Assembly: GCA_964500605.1 (NCBI GenBank)
Contig: CAZCOS010000041.1
Span: 1 to 19,899, forward strand
Source: Sterolibacterium sp964500605
GTDB lineage: Bacteria; Pseudomonadota; Gammaproteobacteria; Burkholderiales; Rhodocyclaceae
Direction of reading: 5' to 3'
Length of the DNA: 19,899 nt
The position numbers were made by a program, and so were the translations under genes. This document shows positions 1-6,809 of this stretch, piece by piece (position 1 is the first letter of the stretch; every line of letters starts with the position of its first letter). Below the pieces are notes generated by a model. It saw nothing but the letters and a program-made list of their open reading frames with translations, did not search any database and was not told the DNA's origin.

Positions 1-1691
1 ATCTCCTGCCCAACCGGGTCAAGCTCATCAGCCATCCGCAAGGCGGCGGCTTCGGCGGAAAGGGCGGCCCGCGTGGCACGGACATCGCCGCGCTGCTCTC
101 GCGCAAGGCGAATGGTCGGCCGGTCAAATACATCGAAGACCGCATGGAATACCTGCTCGCCGGTGGTGGCCAGGCCTGGGATCGTTACTACGACGCCGAG
201 CTGGCCGTCAAAGCCGATGGCACGATCACAGGCTTTCGCGTGAAGCTCATCGACGACCAGGGTGCGGGCTGCGAAGGCTACGGCACGATTTCCGTCGCCA
301 AGCCCATTGCCGCCTTCACCGGCCCCTACCGCATCCAGGCCGCCTCGTATGACGCCACCATCGTCGCGACCAACCGCGCCCCGACCTACCCCTATCGCGG
401 TTACGGCCCCCCACCGCACTTCTTCGTCCTCGAATCGCTCGTGGATCTGGCCGCGCGCAAACTGGGCATGGACCCGGCCGAGCTGCGCCGCAAGAACTAC
501 CTGACTCCCGATCAATTCCCCTACACCATCCCGAGCGGCAACGAATACGACAGCGGCAACTACGGCGCGGTGCTCGACAAACTGCTCGACATGGCCGACT
601 ACAAAAAACTGCGTGAAGAACAGGCGCAGATGCGCGCTGCCGGGCGTCTCGTCGGCCTCAGCGTCGTCAGCACCGTCGAACCGGGTGTGTTCGACTGGAA
701 CGTTTATTCCGCCGTCGGCGTGCCCGGTGTTGGCGTGCCCGAAGGCGCGCGTGTCGCCATCGACGTGTTCGGCGGCATCACCGTCATCGTCGGCTTCGCG
801 CTGCAAGGCCAGGGCCAATACACCGTCGCCTCGCAGGTTGCCGCCGACTACTTCGGCGTCGACATGAGCATGGTGAAAGTCAGCATGGCCTCAACAGACG
901 TCGCCCCGCCGCACTTCGGCCCGGGCGGCAGCCGCCTGGGCGTGGCGATCACCGGAGCCATCCTCGGGGCCTGCGAAAAAGTCAGCGGCATCTTCAAACA
1001 GGTCGTCGCCGGCTTGATGCAGACCACGCCAGACCAGATCGAGCTCATGGATGGTCGCTTCCGTCTGAAAGCCATGCCCGAACACAGCATGACGCTCGCC
1101 GAAATCGCCGGAACCATGCTGTTCCGCAGCGACCTCCTCCCGCCGGGTGTCGAACCCTGCCCCGAAGCCACCTCCGTCTGGACCGCCCCCAACCGCAACA
1201 TGCCGGACGACCAGGGCCGCTGCCGCAGCTACCTCACCGCCGCCAATGCCGCCCATGTGGCCATGGTGGAAATCGACCGCCAGACCGGCCGCACCCACAT
1301 CCTCAAATACTTCATCGTCGACGACTGCGGCACACGCCTGAACCCGGCCAACGTCGAAGGCCAGATCCAGGGCGGCGTGGCGCAGGGCGTGGGTGCTGCG
1401 CTGTTCGAGGAATACGTCTACAACGACGAGGGCCAGCCGCTGGTTTCCACCTTCGTTGATTACCTGATGCCGACCATCCACGAAGTGCCGATGACGAAAA
1501 AAGGCGAAGTCTGCACGCCTTCGCCCGTCGCGCCGCTGGGGGCCAAAGGCTGTGGCGAAGGTGCGATTCACACCACGCCCGCCGCACTGATGTGCGCCAT
1601 CAATGATGCGCTGAATCCGCTGGGCCTGAAAATCCACGAAACCCCGGCTTCGCCGCATCGCCTGTGGAAGCTCCTGCAACAGGCAAAATGA
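1..1691 (+). CDS. Molybdenum hydroxylase large subunit (xanthine dehydrogenase family), 5' truncated
   Basis: The gene runs in from the left edge; the first complete codon is at 3, giving 562 visible residues. It is the molybdopterin-cytosine-dinucleotide-binding subunit of a xanthine dehydrogenase/CO dehydrogenase-type hydroxylase, which oxidises a substrate with water as oxygen donor and passes electrons to a 2Fe-2S subunit and a FAD subunit. Visible family marks are GGGFGGK (nt 42-62), the PYRGYGPP segment near visible residue 130, a GQGQYT motif, and the C-terminal GCGEGAIHTTPAAL, whose Glu (codon 1557-1559) matches the catalytic glutamate of the family. The 2Fe-2S and FAD partners are not in the window and would be expected upstream. 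The substrate cannot be read from the sequence. CO dehydrogenase itself is unlikely, because its AYXCSFR active-site loop is not seen in the visible part. Family assignment is secure; specificity is unknown. Confidence 0.93.
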   Translation, partial: LLPNRVKLISHPQGGGFGGKGGPRGTDIAALLSRKANGRPVKYIEDRMEYLLAGGGQAWDRYYDAELAVKADGTITGFRVKLIDDQGAGCEGYGTISVAKPIAAFTGPYRIQAASYDATIVATNRAPTYPYRGYGPPPHFFVLESLVDLAARKLGMDPAELRRKNYLTPDQFPYTIPSGNEYDSGNYGAVLDKLLDMADYKKLREEQAQMRAAGRLVGLSVVSTVEPGVFDWNVYSAVGVPGVGVPEGARVAIDVFGGITVIVGFALQGQGQYTVASQVAADYFGVDMSMVKVSMASTDVAPPHFGPGGSRLGVAITGAILGACEKVSGIFKQVVAGLMQTTPDQIELMDGRFRLKAMPEHSMTLAEIAGTMLFRSDLLPPGVEPCPEATSVWTAPNRNMPDDQGRCRSYLTAANAAHVAMVEIDRQTGRTHILKYFIVDDCGTRLNPANVEGQIQGGVAQGVGAALFEEYVYNDEGQPLVSTFVDYLMPTIHEVPMTKKGEVCTPSPVAPLGAKGCGEGAIHTTPAALMCAINDALNPLGLKIHETPASPHRLWKLLQQAK

Positions 1692-1740
1692 AAGGTTCCC
1701 GGCCCGAAAGTACCGTCTGAAACATCGCAACCGCAAACCC

Positions 1741-1768
1741 CGTCATTCCCGCGCAAGCGGGAATGACG
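1741..1768. repeat. REP-like perfect palindrome with a GCAA tetraloop
   Basis: The 12-base arm CGTCATTCCCGC (1741-1752) and its exact complement GCGGGAATGACG (1757-1768) are separated by GCAA, a GNRA-type loop. It lies in the 97-nt gap between the Mo-hydroxylase stop and the LLM start. The GTCATTCCCGCG...GCGGGAATGAC core resembles a dispersed palindrome found in many copies in various proteobacterial genomes. No T tract follows, so it is more likely a REP-like element or an mRNA-stabilising or processing hairpin than a standard terminator. Confidence 0.75.
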
Positions 1769-1788
1769 CTTCTGAACGAGGAAACACC

Positions 1789-2859
1789 ATGGCACTGCGC
1801 GTCGAAACCGCCCTGATGGGCCCCGATACCGAACAATACGCCGGCAACGGCCAGAACCGCCCCACACTCGCCCGCATCGCCGAACTGGCGCGGCAGATGG
1901 AAGACCTCGGCTATGACGGCCTGACCACCCCGGAATCCGGCCACGACCCCTTTCTGCCGCTCATGATCGCTGCCGAACACACGCAGCGCGTCCGCCTAGG
2001 CACGAACATCGCCGTCGCCTTTCCGCGCAGCCCCATGGTCACGGCGCAACTCGCCTGGGATCTGGCCAACTACACCGGCGGCCGCTTCACCCTGGGCCTG
2101 GGCAGCCAGGTCAAAGGCCACAACGAACGCCGTTACAGCACCGCCTGGCCCAGCCCGCCAGGGCCGCGCATGCGCGAGTACTTCCAGTGCCTGCGCGCCA
2201 TTTTCACGAGCTTCCAGAACCCGGCCAAGCCCACCTACTTCGAAGGTGAGCACTACAAATTCACCATGCTGCCGCCCTTCTTCAACCCCGGCCCCATCGA
2301 CTTCCCGAACATCCCTCTCTACGCCGCCGCCGCCAACCCCTACATGGCGCGTCTGTCGGGTGAGCTGTGCGAAGGTCTGCGCCTGCACCCTGTCGCCACC
2401 TTCCGCTACACGCGCGAAGTCATCCTGCCCGCTGTGGCCGAAGGTGCCAAGCGTGGCAACCGTGATGCCGCCGCTTTCGACCTCATCGGCGCGCCTTTCA
2501 TGGCCGTGGGCAAGAACGAAGAAGAAGTCGTGAAAGCCAAAAACGCGCTACGCAAGCAGATCGCCTTCTACGCATCCACCCGCTCCTACCACTCCGTCCT
2601 CGACCACCACGGCTGGGACGGCCTCGGGCCGAAGCTGCACGAGCTCTCGCTCGCCAACAAATGGGCCGAGATGCCCGCCCTCATCACCGACGACATGCTC
2701 GAAGAATGGGCCGTCATCAGCACCTACGACAAACTCGCCGACACCCTGCGCGCCAAGTGCGCCGGAGCCTTCAACACCGTCACCTTCGTCCTGCTGGGCG
2801 AAACCCGCGACGATCTGGAAATGCAGCGCGACATCGTGGCGAAGCTGCATCAGGATTGA
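1789..2859 (+). CDS. LLM class (luciferase-like) F420-type oxidoreductase
   Basis: This 356-aa protein belongs to the luciferase-like monooxygenase superfamily (TIM barrel, FMN or F420 cofactor) and resembles the F420-dependent LLM group typical of actinobacteria. Visible marks are the N-terminal ARQMEDLGYDGLTTPESGHDPF (about residues 30-50), RVRLGTNIAVAFPRSP (about 66-80) and GGRFTLGLGSQVKGHNERRY (about 98-117), the usual barrel strands and loops of this family. The start at 1789 has a GAGGA ribosome site at 1778-1782. The likely role is hydride transfer or monooxygenation on a hydrophobic or CoA-linked substrate in the cytoplasm. Whether the cofactor is F420 or FMN cannot be decided here. 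It follows the Mo-hydroxylase gene in the same direction, with a REP-like hairpin between them. Confidence 0.9.
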   Translation: MALRVETALMGPDTEQYAGNGQNRPTLARIAELARQMEDLGYDGLTTPESGHDPFLPLMIAAEHTQRVRLGTNIAVAFPRSPMVTAQLAWDLANYTGGRFTLGLGSQVKGHNERRYSTAWPSPPGPRMREYFQCLRAIFTSFQNPAKPTYFEGEHYKFTMLPPFFNPGPIDFPNIPLYAAAANPYMARLSGELCEGLRLHPVATFRYTREVILPAVAEGAKRGNRDAAAFDLIGAPFMAVGKNEEEVVKAKNALRKQIAFYASTRSYHSVLDHHGWDGLGPKLHELSLANKWAEMPALITDDMLEEWAVISTYDKLADTLRAKCAGAFNTVTFVLLGETRDDLEMQRDIVAKLHQD

Positions 2860-2879
2860 GCCCGGGGCCGGATACCTTC

Positions 2880-3371
2880 ATGTCCATGTTCGATCTGCTC
2901 AAACTGCTGTCAGACGCCAGGATCGAATTCGTTCTGGTAGGCGGGCTTGCGGTCGCCTTGCAGGGCTACCAACGCCTCACCATGGATGTTGATATCGTGC
3001 TGGCCATGAATGACGATAACCTGCAACGCTTCATTGTCTGCGCTAAAAATGCCGGTTTGCAACCCGTCATGCCCGTCGCTCTGGAAGACCTGGCCCGGCC
3101 CGAATTGCTCGACCAATGGCGCGATGAAAAACACATGCTGGCATTTAGCCTGCAATCCCGTGACGCCGTCGCCACCGTGCTGGATATCCTGATCCGGCCC
3201 GTCGTTGAATTTGACGCACTGAAGCGGGCGGCCACCGCCATCAGCATTGGCCCGCTGACCATCCCGGTCGCCTCGATCGACCACCTGATCGCCATGAAAT
3301 CCGCCACTGGACGCAGTAAGGACCAGATCGACATCGAAGAATTACAAAAAATCCAGCGAGGCGAATCATGA
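2880..3371 (+). CDS. MNT/AbiEii-like nucleotidyltransferase domain protein
   Basis: This 163-aa protein begins at 2880, 20 nt after the LLM stop; Met3 (2886) is an alternative start and neither has a strong ribosome site. Residues 18-38 show the minimal nucleotidyltransferase signature: a VGG turn (G21-G22) followed by the acidic D36-x-D38 pair that binds metal and nucleotide. This is the pattern of stand-alone Pol-beta-type NTases such as the MNT and AbiEii/DUF6036 groups. The C-terminus SKDQIDIEEL is typical of the same group. Some relatives are toxins or antitoxins that transfer nucleotides to tRNA or protein. The stop overlaps the start of a 67-aa gene (ATGA), so the two are co-translated and may form a module. 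The substrate is unknown. Confidence 0.85.
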   Translation: MSMFDLLKLLSDARIEFVLVGGLAVALQGYQRLTMDVDIVLAMNDDNLQRFIVCAKNAGLQPVMPVALEDLARPELLDQWRDEKHMLAFSLQSRDAVATVLDILIRPVVEFDALKRAATAISIGPLTIPVASIDHLIAMKSATGRSKDQIDIEELQKIQRGES

Positions 3372-3571
3372 ACGCCGAGCAAAATTACCGTCTGCTCTGC
3401 GAAATCGAGGCCAACCGCGCCATGATGCTGCAAGTCTACCGCCAGAACCCGCAGCTACTGATCCTGGCGGAACCGCGTATTCATCTTATGATCGGCCTGC
3501 CGCCATCCGAAGCACGGGAAGTTTTTGCCGAGGCAGACTCGAAGGCTTCCCGTTGCAGTTTTCCAGATTGA
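3368..3571 (+). CDS. Small protein coupled to the nucleotidyltransferase (unknown function)
   Basis: This is a 67-aa ORF whose ATG overlaps the nucleotidyltransferase stop in an ATGA tetranucleotide. I do not recognise a family. The protein is probably largely helical: residues 1-28 have a heptad-like run rich in Glu, Leu and Met, and residues 45-60 (PPSEAREVFAEAD) suggest a second helix. It has no signal peptide or membrane segment. The overlap and the size suit a small antitoxin or regulatory partner of the NTase, but it is too short to be a HEPN domain, the usual MNT partner. Conservation of the pair would be the best test that the gene is real. Confidence 0.6.
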   Translation: MNAEQNYRLLCEIEANRAMMLQVYRQNPQLLILAEPRIHLMIGLPPSEAREVFAEADSKASRCSFPD

Positions 3572-3607
3572 ATCCTGAGCCTGCCCAGCGTCTATCTTGC
3601 CTTTTGT

Positions 3608-3626
3608 GTATACGTTATTAATATAC
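3608..3626. promoter_or_regulatory. Putative operator/promoter of the brnT module
   Basis: An inverted repeat GTATA (3608-3612) ... TATAC (3622-3626) sits 4 nt before the brnT start; GTATAC at 3608-3613 is itself a palindrome. Ribbon-helix-helix antitoxins commonly repress their own operon from such sites. A weak sigma-70-like pair can be drawn: TTGCCT at 3597-3602 and TAATAT at 3619-3624, 16 nt apart. That would place transcription start at or next to the ATG. This is inference from position and symmetry. Confidence 0.4.
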
Positions 3627-3630
3627 GGAC

Positions 3631-3930
3631 ATGATCAATCTGGCAAGCATCACCGGCTTTGAATGGGATCAGGGTAACGCCCAAAAAAATGAAAAGCACG
3701 GCGTATCCACTGCAGAATCAGAACAGGTTTTTTTCAACACACCGCTACTGTTACTGGCAGATGAAAAGCACAGCCATCTTGAGTGCCGCTTTCACGCACT
3801 CGGCCACACTGACACGGGACGCCTGTTGCACATTACTTTTACCTTAAGGAACAGAGGCGAAAGAATCCGGATCATTTCCGCCCGGGACATGCACCGCAAG
3901 GAGCGACTGATTTATGAGCAAACCCCTTAA
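3631..3930 (+). CDS. brnT: BrnT family type II toxin
   Basis: This 99-aa protein has the BrnT layout: ITGFEWDQGNAQKNEKHGVS at the N-terminus (FEWD at 10-13, KHGVS at 22-26), a central HALGHTDTGRLLHI stretch, and IRIISARDMHRKERLIYE near the C-terminus. BrnT is a RelE-fold ribonuclease that stops translation and is neutralised by its downstream antitoxin. The ATG at 3631 has no good ribosome site; an inverted repeat lies immediately upstream. The 3' end overlaps the antitoxin by 17 nt. Runs of seven A (3683-3689) and seven T (3728-3734) lie inside the gene. The first 60 nt of the gene have 27/60 G+C by hand count, against 39/60 for 4321-4380 in the CoA transferase, which suggests separate acquisition. 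Confidence 0.9.
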   Translation: MINLASITGFEWDQGNAQKNEKHGVSTAESEQVFFNTPLLLLADEKHSHLECRFHALGHTDTGRLLHITFTLRNRGERIRIISARDMHRKERLIYEQTP

Positions 3931-4180
3931 AACCGCCCCCCGTTTTTCGAGCGAAGCAGAAGAACGTGCTTTTTGGGAGACACATGACTCTGCGGATTAC
4001 CTCGACTGGTCCTCAGCACAGAAGGTTGTCTTCCCCAATCTGAAGCCCACCACCCGAACCATTTCCCTGCGCCTTCCACAACATTTGCTGGATTCGATCA
4101 AAGCCGCTGCCAATGCACGCGACGTTCCTTACCAGTCACTCATCAAAATCTGGTTGCAGGAAAAATTACACAACCATTGA
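3914..4180 (+). CDS. CopG/ribbon-helix-helix antitoxin partner of BrnT
   Basis: This 88-aa protein has an N-terminal SEAEERAFWETHDSADYLDW segment (13-32) and a C-terminal ribbon-helix-helix region (about 48-84: TISLRLPQHLLDSIK, then DVPYQSLIKIWL). This matches the CopG-type antitoxin family (CopG_antitoxin, PF12441) often found after BrnT and annotated as BrnA-like. It should bind and neutralise BrnT and, through the RHH, repress the operon. The ribosome site AAGGAG (3898-3903) lies inside brnT, 10 nt before the ATG, and the genes overlap by 17 nt, so antitoxin translation is coupled to toxin translation. The order is toxin first, as usual for BrnT modules. Confidence 0.88.
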   Translation: MSKPLKTAPRFSSEAEERAFWETHDSADYLDWSSAQKVVFPNLKPTTRTISLRLPQHLLDSIKAAANARDVPYQSLIKIWLQEKLHNH

Positions 4181-4249
4181 CCAATGCATTTCGCATTCCC
4201 CATCACTGCTCACCCCCACGAACCACGAAACCAGAAAGCCTCCCCGACC

Positions 4250-5509
4250 ATGACGACTCCCGATTTCTCCCAAGGCCCGCTTGCCGGCCTGCGTGTGCTT
4301 GATCTTTCCACCATGCTTGCCGGGCCGTATGGCGCGACGCTGCTGGGCGATCTGGGTGCGGACGTCATCAAGATCGAATCGCACTATGGCGACGAAAGCC
4401 GCCACCTCGGCCCCAAGCGCGGCGACCAGCGCGGGCCGTACCTGAGCCTCAACCGCAGCAAGCGCGCCATGGTGCTCGATTTGCAACAGGCCGACGCCCA
4501 GGCCGTGTTTGCCAAAATCGCCGCCACGGCCGATATCGTCGTGACCAACGTGCGCGAACCGGCGATGAGCAAGCTGGGCATCAACTACGAACAGATCAAA
4601 AAGCACAAACCCGACATCATCTGGATCTGGGTCACCTCCTTCGGTGCGGACGGCCCTTACGCTGGCCGCCCCGGCATCGACTTCCTCGCCCAGGGCTACA
4701 CGGGCGTGCTCAGCCTCAACGGTGAGCCCGACGGCGCACCGGTACGCACCGGCTTCCCGGCGGTGGATGTCATGACTTCGCTGCTGGTGGCCAATGCTGC
4801 GCTCTCCGCCCTGCGGGTGCGCGAGGCGACGGGCGAAGGCCAGCGCATCGACGTCTCCTTGCTCGATACGCTCATGCACGCCCAGGCCAGCTCCATCGGC
4901 GGCTATCTCGCGACGGGCGAACGCCCCGCACGCACGGGCAACCGCAGCCTTTATTTCGCGCCCTCCGGCGTTTATCCCACCAAAGACGACAAATACGTCG
5001 TCATCACCACCCCGGGCGAAAAATTCTTCGGCAACATCTGCCGCGCACTCGGTACGGACTGGGATTCCGACCCGCGCTTTTGCAACATCGACCAACGGCT
5101 GGCCAACGAAGACGAGCTCGACCGCGTCATGTCCGAAGGCACGCGCCGCTTCACCCGTGCCGAGCTGGTTGAAAAACTCATCGCCGCCGACGTGCTCACC
5201 GCACCGATCAACGAAGTGGAAGATGTGGTGATCGACCCGCAGATTCTCCACAACAAGATGATCGTCCCCACCCAGCACCCGACCCTGGGCGAACTCAAGG
5301 TCACCGGCGTCCCGGTGCATTTCCACGGCACGCCCTGCAGCGTGAAAAAACACCCGCCGCTGCAAGGCGAGCACACCCGCGAACTGCTCGCCGAACTGGG
5401 TTATGGCAAGGAAGAAATCGACACCTTCATCCAGAAGGGGCTGGCCGCCGACTACACCGAACTGGTGCGGCTGCGTGAAGCGCGCCGGGCGAAAAAACAA
5501 CAGGGGTAA
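4250..5509 (+). CDS. CaiB/BaiF family (family III) CoA transferase
   Basis: This 419-aa cytoplasmic enzyme transfers CoA between carboxylic acids through a glutamyl/aspartyl-CoA type mechanism. Visible marks are GLRVLDLSTMLAGPYGATLL (13-32), GDLGADVIKIE (33-43), LNRSKRAMVLDL (67-78) and GIDFLAQGYTG (142-152). D173 in FPAVDVMTS sits where the catalytic Asp of the family is expected. I place the start at 4250 because family homology begins there. An upstream in-frame ATG at 4184 adds 22 unlikely residues and has no ribosome site. The MFS gene follows after 7 nt. The protein probably activates the substrate of this cluster to a CoA ester; which acid is not visible. Confidence 0.92.
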   Translation: MTTPDFSQGPLAGLRVLDLSTMLAGPYGATLLGDLGADVIKIESHYGDESRHLGPKRGDQRGPYLSLNRSKRAMVLDLQQADAQAVFAKIAATADIVVTNVREPAMSKLGINYEQIKKHKPDIIWIWVTSFGADGPYAGRPGIDFLAQGYTGVLSLNGEPDGAPVRTGFPAVDVMTSLLVANAALSALRVREATGEGQRIDVSLLDTLMHAQASSIGGYLATGERPARTGNRSLYFAPSGVYPTKDDKYVVITTPGEKFFGNICRALGTDWDSDPRFCNIDQRLANEDELDRVMSEGTRRFTRAELVEKLIAADVLTAPINEVEDVVIDPQILHNKMIVPTQHPTLGELKVTGVPVHFHGTPCSVKKHPPLQGEHTRELLAELGYGKEEIDTFIQKGLAADYTELVRLREARRAKKQQG

Positions 5510-5516
5510 AACGAGG

Positions 5517-6809
5517 ATGACCACTGCCGAAAATAAACCCTCCGGCGGCTACGCCTGGTACGTCCTTGCCCTGCTGACGCTCACCTACATCTTCAACTTC
5601 ATCGACCGGCAGATTCTCGCCATGCTGATCGAGCCGATCAAGAAAGAGTTTGGTGTTTCCGACACCGCGATGGGCTTTCTCTCCGGCTTTGCCTTCGTCT
5701 TCTTCTACACCCTCGTCGGCATCCCCATCGCCCGCTGGGCCGATCGCGGCTCGCGCAAGGGCATCATCACCCTCGCGCTCACTATCTGGAGCGGGGTGAC
5801 CGCCGCCTGCGGGCTGGCAAAGAGCTTCGTCGAACTCGCCCTCCTGCGCGTCCTCGTCGGCGTCGGCGAAGCCGGTGGCAGCCCGCCTTCGCACTCCCTG
5901 ATCTCAGACTATTTCCCGCCACACCGCCGTGCTACCGCTCTTTCGCTCTACGCCTGCGGCGTCTATATCGGCTCGGCCCTCGCCTTCCTGGCCGGCGGCT
6001 ACCTGCTCAAGCATTACGACTGGCGCACCGTCTTTTTCGTCGTCGGCCTGCCGGGTCTGGCCCTGGCAGTCCTCGTCGGTCTCACGATAAAAGAAGTCCC
6101 GCGCGGCCATTCGGAAGGCGTGACCACCCCGCCCGAAAACGCCCCCAAGGCCTCGCTCGGAGAAGTCCTGCGCTTCCTGTGCTCGCGTCGAGGCTTCGTC
6201 TTTGTCGCCTTCGCCTCCTCCATCCAGTCACTGGCCGGTTACGCCATTCTGACCTGGGGCCCGACCTTCCTCGGGCGCGTCCACGGCATGCCCTTCGTCG
6301 ACATCGGCTGGCATCTTGGCTGGACCATCGGCATCGCCGGTTGCCTCGGGGCCTGGCTGGGCGGCGTACTGGCCGACCGCTACGGCAGTCGCGACACCCG
6401 CTGGTACATGCGCCTGCCCGCGATCCAGTCCATCGCAGCCCTCCCCTTCATGGCAGGCTTCGTCCTCCTCCAGGACAAACAGCTCGCCTTGCTGTGCTTC
6501 ATCCCCTTCTACACACTGGGGGCCATGTACGTCGGCCCCATGTTCTCCGTCATCCAGGGGGTTACCCCGCCCCACATGCGCGCCACTGCCTCCGCCGTCC
6601 TCCTCTTCATCGTCAGCATGATTGGCGCGGGTCTGGGCCCGCTCTCCATCGGACTGCTCAACGACCACGTCTTCGGCCCGATCCACGGCCAGACAGCCAT
6701 CCGCTACTCCATGCTCGTCATGGGTTGCCTGGGCGGCTTCGCCAGCATCCTCTTCTGGGTGGCCTCGCGTGACCTGCGTGAAGAAATGAATATGGGGCAA
6801 GCTGCATGA
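5517..6809 (+). CDS. MFS transporter (Spinster-like)
   Basis: This 430-aa inner-membrane protein has the alternating hydrophobic segments of a 12-helix major facilitator. Residues 15-35 hold the first helix with the FNFIDRQIL motif typical of Spinster-like MFS proteins. Motif A (GIPIARWADRGSRK, 68-81) joins helices 2 and 3, and RVLVGVGEAGGSP (111-123) resembles motif B/C regions. The start at 5517 is preferred: AGGGG (5502-5506), inside the end of the CoA transferase gene, is a well-spaced ribosome site. The ORF extends further upstream only through the overlapping gene. It overlaps the SDR gene by ATGA. Import of the acid or hydrophobic substrate handled by the neighbouring enzymes is the natural guess; export cannot be excluded. 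Confidence 0.92.
   Translation: MTTAENKPSGGYAWYVLALLTLTYIFNFIDRQILAMLIEPIKKEFGVSDTAMGFLSGFAFVFFYTLVGIPIARWADRGSRKGIITLALTIWSGVTAACGLAKSFVELALLRVLVGVGEAGGSPPSHSLISDYFPPHRRATALSLYACGVYIGSALAFLAGGYLLKHYDWRTVFFVVGLPGLALAVLVGLTIKEVPRGHSEGVTTPPENAPKASLGEVLRFLCSRRGFVFVAFASSIQSLAGYAILTWGPTFLGRVHGMPFVDIGWHLGWTIGIAGCLGAWLGGVLADRYGSRDTRWYMRLPAIQSIAALPFMAGFVLLQDKQLALLCFIPFYTLGAMYVGPMFSVIQGVTPPHMRATASAVLLFIVSMIGAGLGPLSIGLLNDHVFGPIHGQTAIRYSMLVMGCLGGFASILFWVASRDLREEMNMGQAA

Noticed and set aside
891..1736. 281-aa open frame on the - strand opposite the Mo hydroxylase
   Set aside because: The product is rich in Gly, His, Val and Asp as expected for an antisense shadow; no domain and no plausible start context.
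3659..3847. 62-aa ORF overlapping brnT in another frame
   Set aside because: It is a frame shadow made possible by the homopolymer runs; the BrnT frame carries the family motifs.
4166..5524. 452-aa open frame on the - strand opposite the CoA transferase
   Set aside because: It mirrors the CoA transferase codons, has no family features, and spans the antitoxin 3' end as well.
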